From: Neisseriaceae bacterium ESL0693
GTDB lineage: Bacteria; Pseudomonadota; Gammaproteobacteria; Burkholderiales; Neisseriaceae
Direction: 5' to 3'
NCBI GenBank assembly: GCA_029433475.1
Contig: JAQTIE010000007.1
Coordinates: 310,001 to 374,000, forward strand
DNA length: 64,000 nt
Positions 40,801 through 48,240 of this stretch are shown piece by piece; positions within the stretch are counted from its first letter, which is position 1; every line of letters starts with the position of its first letter. A program made the translations under genes and the position numbers. The notes under the pieces are model-generated. The model saw nothing but the letters and a program-made list of their open reading frames with translations. It was not told the origin of the DNA and ran no database searches.

Positions 40801-42099
40801 GCAACGCCATTGTGGGGAGCATCATGGTTTGTCGGTTTTTATTTATGGTTTATTTCAATGTATATGCAGTGCGTTCTTGTATTTCCATTTATTTATAATG
40901 TACTTTATAAAAATAAAGGAAAGATAAAACGCCTATTATGTTTCATTTTTATTGGATTAATCATTAATTTGGTTGTGGTGTTAGGTTTTTGGTTTGGATT
41001 TGCTCAAAATGCCACAGGATATGGTTTCTTTGATCGAATGACTGGTGAAATCATTTCTCCCTCACAGGAAACAATGAACGCCGCAGGTAAAGATAACGCT
41101 ATTATTCTTGGATTTTATTTATTTTCACCTTTTTGGATGGTTTACTTTGTATTGGGTATTTGTGGCGCCTTTTTATATGATGCCATTCAGTCAAAATATA
41201 TATTCAGAAAGAAATATTTTGGTGTAATAGCCGATACCATTACCAGTATTTTGATTATAATAAGCATATTGTATATTACTCAGGGATATACCTCATTGAG
41301 TGACCATACATCAATATTTTCAATAGAGAAAAATATACTCAGACCAGATGGTGCCAATTTGCCAACTGACCCTGCGGTAGTTAACCGTATATGGGATAAT
41401 ATTTCAGGTAGATTATTGGCTCCGTTAACTTTAATTTGGATACTGGCTCTGACAACAGGTGAAGGGTTAACAGCTCGAATTCTAAAAACGCGAGTTTTTT
41501 CCAGAGTTCTCGGACCCACAGCATTTGGTTGTTTCTTATTTCATCAGATTATAGGCCAATGGTATTTTTCTATTACTCGAAATGGTAGTTTGTGGAATTG
41601 GTGGGGCTATCAAAAGGACTACTATTGGTTCAGTCCTCAGCCTTTACCAGTAGAATGGTATGAGTATTTTTATGTTGTAGGGCTTGTTGTTCTTTTTGCC
41701 AAATTAGTTCTTCCTTTAGACTTAGTTATTAGGAAGATAATTAAGAAACTCATAGATTGCGGCAAGTTTATTATTTCTCCTTTGGAACAGGATGTAATGA
41801 ATCAAAAAACCAATGTAAATGATGAAAAATTTATAGAAAAAACAGTTAAAGAAAGCATATACAAAGTTACTGGCTTAGAAGTAGAATCTCAGTGGAGTCT
41901 AAATGATTGTGGTATTGCCTCATTAGGATTAATACAATTAGTTAGCCAACTGAATAATACCTTCTCTGGTAACGATACAGAATTAAATTTAAAAATCGCT
42001 GATGTATCAGAATTAAAAAATGTTGATGATTTAATATCTTTAATATCAACAGGTATCAAAGCAAAAACCGATGTTATCATTAATCAAGTGGAGGTTTAA
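37834..42099 (+). CDS. Four-domain protein: FSH1 hydrolase + acyl-activating (AMP-forming) + acyltransferase-3 + carrier protein
   Basis: 1,421 residues from ATG 37834 (GAG 7 nt upstream; ATG 37822 and TTG/ATG at 37768 are alternatives). Domain 1 (1-230): serine hydrolase of FSH1 type, I-L-A-L-H-G-Q-G-S at the start, G-Y-G-F-S-Q-G-G (Ser about 97), Asp about 179 in G-R-E-D, His about 204 in G-H-E. Domain 2 (about 265-800): ANL adenylation, L-L-L-R-T-S-G-T-T (433 on), A-T-Y-S-M-S-E, F-L-T-G-D-L-G, L-K-G-R-I-K-E-L-I-K-K-G-G-E, and a catalytic-Lys tail (P-F-T-N-T-K-K). Domain 3 (about 850-1290): acyltransferase 3, about ten membrane segments, R in L-S-G-L-R-F and H in M-F-M-H. Domain 4 (about 1320-1415): carrier protein, probable pantetheine Ser about 1363 in D-C-G-I-A-S-L-G. 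Likely activates an acid, loads it on its own carrier and transfers it at the membrane. Substrate and acceptor are unknown. Confidence 0.85.
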   Translation: MKERQRILALHGQGSSSDVTRIQFSNLKINHDDYDIFFLDAAYVVNQPGFGLNDLSLEEYRSWIIYENFDNSLLDSIEYILRFIHENDEFDIGYGFSQGGIIVSIINELYLNDELKKLLIAKFGESVKRILPNKPLFKTIITCCIASELTLENWVSKKYLLQKNMDDNVTFLNLIGREDKFKSWAENFSHRSRNTQIIYMSSGHEINNETNGNVSLALHGLLENKPVIKQSYSNWTKTNLISDRRISEKHQIVEVKLDLADSPQTIKEALSLYPFEYPLLRNARDKDSSNFTSYGDMLEFCNINGEGDLRRIGVKTGDLVAYVAPPGGGALSAAAFITISSQATAVPLSATMSEKDALIALEQLEINHLILFQGVSAHGIESAFRKYTENNTVALHEAFPIGDSKPGLFRFKKTVENYELLPEIVHPAEADSLLLRTSGTTSLSKIVPLAQIDLIKNSIVLANSLGIDHNDVTYSVMPLDHIGGIAGSILCSIVSGASITCDATYNPELMISALSESNPRPTWYSAVPTIHNATIKYLLDNKEKYLKVSDSWRDHNLRFIRSGAASLSEPDRLLLSNTIGRPVIATYSMSELMPISQPPFINGDWIIKSDSVGMPVTASLCVVDPVTLQPLPYGEVGEVAISGETLFKGYKHNDDANKMAHFYMKFLIDGEYAKWFLTGDLGVIDEDGYLTLKGRIKELIKKGGEQVVPIEIENILAEHPALELAVCFSVPSDLYGEEVGCALIVKDYFLKEKSQQEIVAELRKILMDSGITQYKIPTCWKFVVAEDLPFTNTKKVVRGKIASSLTVKPGIAATAKFLAKHKNLDKAKTINNSEKLSTVNVTGYHHNVDWDTLSGLRFLLACYVMFMHIGSNSSWGTFSNLRLIPWHVHTFFTLAGFSLAIVMPSLIQKKLNFSFMKIIGFYPLYALAVLLAFGNLLTVCTPATFTPTFHWAQVIADNQAGFCEGTPLIQGSWLGNVISTLIIYLTGLQATPLWGASWFVGFYLWFISMYMQCVLVFPFIYNVLYKNKGKIKRLLCFIFIGLIINLVVVLGFWFGFAQNATGYGFFDRMTGEIISPSQETMNAAGKDNAIILGFYLFSPFWMVYFVLGICGAFLYDAIQSKYIFRKKYFGVIADTITSILIIISILYITQGYTSLSDHTSIFSIEKNILRPDGANLPTDPAVVNRIWDNISGRLLAPLTLIWILALTTGEGLTARILKTRVFSRVLGPTAFGCFLFHQIIGQWYFSITRNGSLWNWWGYQKDYYWFSPQPLPVEWYEYFYVVGLVVLFAKLVLPLDLVIRKIIKKLIDCGKFIISPLEQDVMNQKTNVNDEKFIEKTVKESIYKVTGLEVESQWSLNDCGIASLGLIQLVSQLNNTFSGNDTELNLKIADVSELKNVDDLISLISTGIKAKTDVIINQVEV

Positions 42100-42100
42100 T

Positions 42101-42760
42101 ATGAAAAAAATAGCTGTAATACTTTCAGGATGTGGATATTTGGATGGTTCAGAAATCAGAGAATCTGTTTTAACGCTTTTGGCTTTAGATACTCTAAAAG
42201 TACAATATGATATTTTTTCTTTGAATGAAGATCAATACCATGTCGTTAATCATCTGACAGGTAATATACAGGATAATGAAAAGCGAAATATTCTAGAAGA
42301 GTCAGCTAGAATTGCCAGAGGTAAAATTGAGGATCTTACTAAAATTAATGTTGATCATTATTCTTCATTAATTATTCCCGGAGGATTTGGCGTTGCTAAA
42401 AATCTTTGTGGCTTTGCTTTTGATGGCATCAATGCAAAAGTGAATCCTGTTGTTTTAAAAGTTATTCATGAATTTTATGCCGATAAAAAACCTATTGGCG
42501 CGATATGTATCTCACCTGCCTTAATTGCATTATCTTTAGGAGTTAATAAACCCAGTATTACTTTAGGAAATGATGACAATCTAGCAGATGAAATTGAAAA
42601 AACAGGGGTATCACATCATAAGTGTCATACAGCAGATTGCATCATTGATGAGAAAAATAAGATAGTCACAACACCTGCTTATATGGATGATGGTATCAAT
42701 TTAGCAGATGCGTATCAAGGAATATCAAAATTGGTTAAAGCAGTTATTGAGCTATCTTAA
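42101..42760 (+). CDS. elbB: ElbB-like DJ-1/PfpI superfamily protein
   Basis: 219 residues from ATG 42101, which has a perfect GGAGG inside the end of the previous gene; only one base lies between stop and start (TAATATG), so translation is coupled. ElbB/ES1 features: K-K-I-A-V-I-L-S-G-C-G-Y-L-D-G-S-E-I-R-E-S, I-I-P-G-G-F-G-V-A-K-N-L, nucleophile elbow A-I-C-I-S-P-A (Cys about 134), S-I-T-L-G-N-D. E. coli ElbB is a weak glyoxalase of unclear role. As the partner of the four-domain protein it may handle a reactive carbonyl, but that is conjecture. Confidence 0.88.
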   Translation: MKKIAVILSGCGYLDGSEIRESVLTLLALDTLKVQYDIFSLNEDQYHVVNHLTGNIQDNEKRNILEESARIARGKIEDLTKINVDHYSSLIIPGGFGVAKNLCGFAFDGINAKVNPVVLKVIHEFYADKKPIGAICISPALIALSLGVNKPSITLGNDDNLADEIEKTGVSHHKCHTADCIIDEKNKIVTTPAYMDDGINLADAYQGISKLVKAVIELS

Positions 42761-42785
42761 TTTTTGAGTATTAGCTAAAAAACTG

Positions 42786-42821
42786 ATCTAACAGTTACTT
42801 TTTTAAAAGTGACTGTTAGAT
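42786..42821. terminator. Two-way terminator at the convergent junction
   Basis: ATCTAACAGT (42786-42795) pairs with ACTGTTAGAT (42812-42821), extended inward by ACTTTT/AAAAGT, about 17 bp with one bulge. T-rich on the right and A-rich on the left, between elbB (+) and the PPTase gene (-). Confidence 0.75.
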
Positions 42822-42908
42822 TATTTTAATTAAGTGATTTATCCGTATAATTCTTAACTATCTGATCCATAGAGATTGTTTCAATAAATATTCTTTACTA
42901 TTTATCAC

Positions 42909-43586
42909 TCAGTTTTCTAAAACCAATGTTAATACAGTTTCTTCAAAAATATCAAAAAAAACATTGATTACCCTATTTATACACCACTTTTCGCTGATCG
43001 TTGACATGATCTTAAAGCTCAATATATCACTATAATTGATCAAACAAATATTCTTAAAATCAAAATAACATCCAGAATTTTGGTATATGGCTTTAAAAAT
43101 AGATTCTTTTGCTGAAAAAATAATAGTCGAATACAGTTCTCGATTATAATTGAACATTGATTTGGGTCTGTTTTCAAAAAATTCAGGTTCGTTGAATATG
43201 AGTTCTGCTACAGCATTACTTTGTTCTGTATTCATTATTGTTTCAATATCTATACCCACAGTACCATAATAAAATGTACTACAGATACACACAGCAATCA
43301 TTTTTTGAGTATGAGAAATCGAGCCTGTTATTCCTGGTGGCCATCTTGGAGTTCCATCCATATTTAAAGTAGGTATATTGACACTCCCGTAATTTAATTT
43401 ATTTAATAGGTGTCGTGTACAAACTCTACCACAAATAAATTCTTTTCTCCTTTTGGGTCTCATATTTGAGACTTCATTTAATGACTCAAAAGTTTTTAAT
43501 GTTTTATAAAAATCTATAGAACTGATTTTATCAATTTCAGTTATTATATAAATAATATTTTTATACTTAAAATATTTATATGGCAT
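42909..43586 (-). CDS. 4'-phosphopantetheinyl transferase (Sfp/EntD-like)
   Basis: 225 residues from ATG 43586; the open frame reaches 43697 but would overlap the AraC gene by 100 bp. Motifs: R-K-E-F-I-C-G-R-V-C-T-R (about 46-57), G-T-P-R-W-P-P-G-I-T-G-S-I-S-H-T, the metal-binding V-G-I-D-I-E, and F-S-A-K-E-S-I-F-K-A (about 158-167). It adds phosphopantetheine to carrier proteins; the obvious client is domain 4 of the facing four-domain protein. It starts 8 bp after the AraC gene, so they are co-transcribed. No clear ribosome site. Confidence 0.9.
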   Translation of the reverse strand: MPYKYFKYKNIIYIITEIDKISSIDFYKTLKTFESLNEVSNMRPKRRKEFICGRVCTRHLLNKLNYGSVNIPTLNMDGTPRWPPGITGSISHTQKMIAVCICSTFYYGTVGIDIETIMNTEQSNAVAELIFNEPEFFENRPKSMFNYNRELYSTIIFSAKESIFKAIYQNSGCYFDFKNICLINYSDILSFKIMSTISEKWCINRVINVFFDIFEETVLTLVLEN

Positions 43587-43594
43587 AATTAATT

Positions 43595-44401
43595 TTATTT
43601 TGTGTTTTTTAAATCCCTGGGCGTTAATCCAAAATATAATTTGAACCTCTGCGAAAAACGGAGTGAAGATGCATAACCAACCTGCTCGGAGATGCATTCA
43701 ATAGATAAATTCGTTGTTTGCAACAGGTGGATGGCTTTTCCCATTAGGATTTTTTCCTTTATTTTCTGGATATTTTCACCTTCTGATTTTAGTTTTCTAT
43801 ATAAAGTTGATTCACTCATACAGATTTTTTTGCAAATTTCGGCAGTCGTTATTTTATTATTTTCTCTGAATAAACTACTAACTTTTTGGGTCGTTTCTTT
43901 GTAATTAGGTAAATAACCCAAATTTTCATATCCCATAGAAATTAAAAATTTTATGATTTCTATTCTCCTGCCTTCAAGTATTTCTTGGGGAGCCCAATCA
44001 AGCATATCTATAAATTGCAGCACACATTTACCTAGAGAATCATTGATTCTACCCGTTGTATAACCTTCGTATTTATTCTTTTCAGGTTTGAAAGGTAAAT
44101 TATAGAAATCAGAAAATTCAAACTCTATCAGTAAGGCCAAGTAATTAGAATTACTTGGTATGTTTCTCATATTGACAGATTGCATATTCGTAAAAAAAAT
44201 AAATTCGCCCATATTACAGGCAAGCTTTGTTTTATTACCTATAATTTTATGCCCATTCAATATGATTATCAGTAGAGGTTTTAATATAGGCATATTTAAC
44301 AATATTTGTCGTTTTTTTGAGCAATAAGTAGAAATACAAGGATAGGAATTAATTACATCATTTAAGCTATTAAGTTTATTCGCTATCTTGTTAATCATCA
44401 T
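43595..44401 (-). CDS. AraC-family transcriptional regulator
   Basis: 268 residues from ATG 44401 (AGGG 5 nt upstream; GTG at 44407 possible). The C-terminal double helix-turn-helix (about 170-268) shows T-A-E-I-C-K-K-I-C-M-S-E-S-T-L-Y-R-K-L-K and the second HTH S-I-E-C-I-S-E-Q-V-G-Y-A-S-S-L-R-F-S-Q-R-F-K, then G-L-T-P-R-D. The N-terminal half is a sensing domain of unknown ligand. It lies upstream of the PPTase gene and probably controls the island genes. Confidence 0.9.
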   Translation of the reverse strand: MMINKIANKLNSLNDVINSYPCISTYCSKKRQILLNMPILKPLLIIILNGHKIIGNKTKLACNMGEFIFFTNMQSVNMRNIPSNSNYLALLIEFEFSDFYNLPFKPEKNKYEGYTTGRINDSLGKCVLQFIDMLDWAPQEILEGRRIEIIKFLISMGYENLGYLPNYKETTQKVSSLFRENNKITTAEICKKICMSESTLYRKLKSEGENIQKIKEKILMGKAIHLLQTTNLSIECISEQVGYASSLRFSQRFKLYFGLTPRDLKNTK

Positions 44402-45698
44402 GATCACCCTAAATGACTTTATGTATATATTTAACTTATTCGACTTTTATTCAAAACATATCGTTTTCATTAACATGTATATTGATAATATCGTAATTCA
44501 TAATTTTACTAAAGTCAAACTATAATCTTACTAAAATAAAAATAAAAAATAGTTATTTAACGATTAATAAGTCATTCTACCGTGTGGTATAACGCTGCCT
44601 CAATCATTCATGTTTAATCTGTCAAAGAGCTTGTGTTCTTACACCACCTAATTGTAGCCGTATATTTACCCATCTTCTGCTGGATGGCATCAGGTATTTA
44701 TATCAATCTATCACTTTGTTGTTTCTGTTCTACATCATTCAAATAAATCAAATTGTGCATTGTATAAGCAGTATGTAAGTCCAGTAACATTACCTCAGCT
44801 TTTATAGACAAAAAGCTTCTTTGTAAATGACCTGTAATCCTTTTGTGCCACTTGAATAGTTATGGGAAATTCCAGATTACAAACTGCCCTGTCGTACAAC
44901 AATGTGAAAACGAAGGCTGGAAGAATTAGTACAACCAAACTGAAGCCATCTTGGAGTGCCAAACCATCCGCTACTCTTAAAGATAAAAAAATGTTTAAAT
45001 ATACCGATAAATTTTTCAAAAATATAACTCCAATACATTGTTATATTTCTGATTACTCAAAAAAATATACTCTATTGTGACAGAATCAATTAGTCTTCGT
45101 TTTATCATTCAGTCAGCTGTGGTTTATACACATAATCAGGCAAAAGTTATTATTCCTTATACAAACACTGATGACTTAATATTCCAATATCAATCGTGAC
45201 TAATAACGTGTGGCCTATTGCGGTCAATCTGTTTCGCCATTATCAACATGTCCTCAGTAATTTTCAAAATCTGATAACCGACCTGATGTTATATTTTTGC
45301 CAAAAAGAATAACCCGCATATGGCAGGAAGTATCTCAATATCAAAATAAAATAATATATTGAATTAAAGTACTTAAATAGAAATTATATTCAATCCAGTA
45401 ATCAATAATCTTGATACTGAGTGCTTGTGTACTATTCCAATCCAACCCAAAGGAACTTGAAAATATCACGTAATTTATTCAAGTAATATATGGCTCACGA
45501 TAAACCAAAACAGGAAATACCAGTAAATCATCATTTAAAGGCATGTCGTTAAATTAAATTCTGATTGAAAAAAAATTGATATACAGAAATAACAAATGTT
45601 TTATATTTATTCTACCATGTATAAAAATAAATATAATTCATTGATATTTAAATATAAATAATTAATTTTCAATCTATACAAATAATAATAGAGGTTTT
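44402..45698. other. 1.3-kb spacer with a possible multiply frameshifted remnant
   Basis: No intact gene supported. On the minus strand from 45019 to about 44620, three short frames follow one another with shifts: …Q-V-A-Q-K-D-Y-R-S-F, then E-V-M-L-L-D-L-H-T-A-Y-T-M-H-N-L-I-Y-L-N-D, then D-A-I-Q-Q-K-M-G-K-Y-T-A-T-I-R. They read as pieces of one decayed protein of unknown family. The rest is A+T-rich with no recognised element. Confidence 0.3.
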
Positions 45699-46478
45699 AT
45701 GACAATATTATCGAGCATACGTAAAGTATTATTTATCAGTGATGGTCAGACCAATCACTTTGCATTCGGTTTTAAAGTATTTCAGCCAGATGAGATCGGT
45801 GTTGCTATTGCCAGACCAAACTGCGAAGAACAAAGATTAATCTACATAACCGATTACACAGTTCAATTGAATACGGATAATCAATCTGCCGGAGGTACTG
45901 TTATCCTCAGCCAGCCATTGGCAGCCGGAAGTACCATTGCCATATTCAGTAAATCAGACTATGTGCAACCGGTTGAGTTCAATTCATCGCAACCGATCTC
46001 TGCCTCAATGCTTAATACCGTACTGGATCGGAATACAATTCAGATCCAACAGTTACAGGAACAAAGTCAGCGCTCCATGACTTTACCCATCACCATGGAC
46101 AGCACTTATATCTGTACTGATTTGCCAGCGCCAGAAGCAGACATGCTGATCGGCTGGAATCACAGCGCGGATAAATTGGTCAATAAAGCCGGCTTACGCC
46201 ACCAGAAAGAATACTGGACTGTGGCCGTTGCAAACATCATTGATATCCGTGATGGCACCAAACAAAAGCTTACTTTACATCAGGACACCAGACTAACGTT
46301 TAATCTGGATGATGGTGATGACCTGACTTTACTGCTGAATCCGGCACAATTTAAAGCAGAATTTCCGTCTGTTGTCTGGTTTGGTAGTGCATTGTCGCTG
46401 CAAGCGGACACGCTACACACGGTTGTACTGAGTAAAGATCAGGACATCATTTATGGCTGGTGGCAGGTGGCAGTATGA
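45699..46478 (+). CDS. Phage tail-fibre N-terminal-type protein
   Basis: 259 residues, AGAGG ribosome site. The first 125 residues follow the pattern of T7-type tail-fibre N-terminal domains: F-A-F-G-F-K-V-F, then Y-I-T-D-Y-T-V-Q-L, G-G-T-V-I-L-S-Q-P-L-A-A-G-S-T-I-A-I, V-Q-P-V-E-F…I-S-A-S-M-L-N-T-V-L-D-R-N, Q-Q-L-Q-E-Q-S-Q-R-S-M. That domain attaches the fibre to the tail. The C-terminal part lacks a fibre shaft and ends W-W-Q-V-A-V. First of three linked genes; no head, baseplate or lysis genes nearby. Confidence 0.7.
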   Translation: MTILSSIRKVLFISDGQTNHFAFGFKVFQPDEIGVAIARPNCEEQRLIYITDYTVQLNTDNQSAGGTVILSQPLAAGSTIAIFSKSDYVQPVEFNSSQPISASMLNTVLDRNTIQIQQLQEQSQRSMTLPITMDSTYICTDLPAPEADMLIGWNHSADKLVNKAGLRHQKEYWTVAVANIIDIRDGTKQKLTLHQDTRLTFNLDDGDDLTLLLNPAQFKAEFPSVVWFGSALSLQADTLHTVVLSKDQDIIYGWWQVAV

Positions 46479-46957
46479 ATCTGGCAAAACGGATCAGGCC
46501 TTTACTGGCTTTACCTGAAACCAAACTTCCATTGGAACGGCTTAATGCCAAGTCATCAGATTTAGCCATGGCTAAAGCCGCAGCAGATCAGACGGACGCA
46601 TTGGAAAAGGTCAATATTGCATTCAAATTTCAACAGACCATGTTGCCCGAAGTTTTAAAGCGTCATACGGTGCCAGTGGATGAGTTTACTGCATCATTGG
46701 CACTGAATCAGGTCAGCCTCAATGAACTACTCCAAAGCCACCGTGTTGAGGCCGATGACTTTTGTGCCGGAATGACACTGAATCAGGTAGTGCTACAAGA
46801 ATTATTACAAAGTCACACTGTACCTTCTGATCAGTTTACGGCTCAAATCCGTATGGATCAGCTGGTCATTAATGATGTCTTGCATACGACTACCACTAAA
46901 CCAGCAAAAATCACGGCCAAACTGGTCATAGATCAGATTGAACTAAAAGAAATTTAA
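46475..46957 (+). CDS. Repeat protein in the phage tail-like cluster
   Basis: 160 residues. Start overlaps the previous stop (ATGA). From about residue 45 it is built of four to five copies of a 25-residue unit with pattern x-x-x-x-x-Q-x-x-L-x-E-L-L-x-x-H-x-V-x-x-D-x-F-x-A (A-L-N-Q-V-S-L-N-E-L-L-Q-S-H-R-V-E-A-D-D-F, then T-L-N-Q-V-V-L-Q-E-L-L-Q-S-H-T-V-P-S-D-Q-F). Family unknown. The operon and coupling suggest a tail-fibre accessory, linker or chaperone. Confidence 0.6.
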   Translation: MNLAKRIRPLLALPETKLPLERLNAKSSDLAMAKAAADQTDALEKVNIAFKFQQTMLPEVLKRHTVPVDEFTASLALNQVSLNELLQSHRVEADDFCAGMTLNQVVLQELLQSHTVPSDQFTAQIRMDQLVINDVLHTTTTKPAKITAKLVIDQIELKEI

Positions 46958-47018
46958 ACCGAAATATTTAAACTTTTTTCATTATCAACCGTTTTATTGA
47001 ATCAATTAAGGAAATAGT

Positions 47019-47942
47019 ATGAACTTGAATGTACAAACACAATTTGGCGGCTTATTTAAGTTTGCAGTATATAAAGAAAAAACCAATGAACTGGTCCAGG
47101 AAACAGACTGGATGCATAATCTGGTTCTTAATCAGGGACTGGATGGTATGGCCACCCAAACCTGGTTTTATGGTTGTGCTGTCGGTACTGACAATACCCC
47201 GCCAGACCCTAAACAAAATACCTTAGGTAAGCAATATGCCTTAAATACCAGCTATACAAGTTCCACATATGGACTTTACCATCAGAATGAGGTAGCTTAT
47301 GCTTGGAAACGCAGGGTATATCGTTTCAAGGCAGGAACATTTAATAATACTGCTTTAGCCGAAATGGCCATTACCATGTCAGACAATACACCATGGAACC
47401 GGGCATTGATTACTGATGCGAAGGGTCAGCCTACCACGCTGACTATTGCCAAAGATGAATATTTAGACATCACTTGTGAAGCGCGTTGTTATATTAATCT
47501 GGAAGATGTGACCGGATTACTGGATGTGTTGGATAGAGAGGGAAAAGTAGTGCAAACACTCCAAACCGTAACCCGCCCTGCGCAATTATCACGCGGCTAT
47601 AATCTGGCCTATGATATAGAAACTTCCATGGGCAATTGGTTAAATAAAGGACTATCCATAGGTAAATCCCAGATCGGAGATGTTAATTATGTTTTATCGG
47701 GTGGATATAGTAGTAATTCAGTAACTCTGCAACCCTATGTCAGTGGTAGTTACCAACGAACAGCCGATCTATTTTTTAATCTGGATACAGCCAATAATGT
47801 CGATCTGATGTCGGCCATGACTGCGGTAAATCAGTATGTCCCTTCTTGGCAGATTGGTTTTTCTGAACCTATTCGTAAAACCAATACCCAGACGCTGACT
47901 TTCCGCGTTACTTTGTCGTGGGGGCGTTACAGTGAAGAATAA
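47019..47942 (+). CDS. Phage tail-associated protein, putative
   Basis: 307 residues with an AAGGAAA site. It begins N-L-N-V-Q-T-Q-F-G-G-L-F-K-F and contains W-M-H-N-L-V-L-N-Q-G-L-D-G-M, a form seen at the start of several siphophage/myophage tail-tip or receptor-binding proteins, and ends in a beta-rich T-F-R-V-T-L-S-W-G-R-Y. No signal peptide or transmembrane segment. With the two genes before it, it makes a tail-fibre module. Function by context only. Confidence 0.5.
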   Translation: MNLNVQTQFGGLFKFAVYKEKTNELVQETDWMHNLVLNQGLDGMATQTWFYGCAVGTDNTPPDPKQNTLGKQYALNTSYTSSTYGLYHQNEVAYAWKRRVYRFKAGTFNNTALAEMAITMSDNTPWNRALITDAKGQPTTLTIAKDEYLDITCEARCYINLEDVTGLLDVLDREGKVVQTLQTVTRPAQLSRGYNLAYDIETSMGNWLNKGLSIGKSQIGDVNYVLSGGYSSNSVTLQPYVSGSYQRTADLFFNLDTANNVDLMSAMTAVNQYVPSWQIGFSEPIRKTNTQTLTFRVTLSWGRYSEE

Positions 47943-48083
47943 ACCAATATACAGAGTAAATACAGTATTTATGTAGGCGCCAATAAATTATATTTATATC
48001 TGAATATACTTTATTAATAACGGCAATGTTATTGTAATCAGGCCTATACTGAATTAAACCATATTTGCGTTAATAATCAAATC

Positions 48084-48115
48084 AATGCCCGCTGTATAGT
48101 GATACAGCGGGCATT
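48084..48115. terminator. Perfect 14-bp hairpin between the phage module and ftsK
   Basis: AATGCCCGCTGTAT and ATACAGCGGGCATT with loop AGTG. No clean T run, but its position at the convergent junction suits a terminator. Confidence 0.55.
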
Positions 48116-48240
48116 GCCCATCTGTTAAATGGCACATTTTGATCAGAACAACAACTTTAATTTGCTAAATCGTTCATTGACCTGAATCAGATACAATACA
48201 TTTAAATTTATAATGTTGGGTCAACTGATGTTTAAACCTG

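Noticed and set aside
44862-45080. 72-codon plus-strand frame
   Set aside because: Antisense to an equally long minus-strand frame that is more protein-like; no ribosome site.
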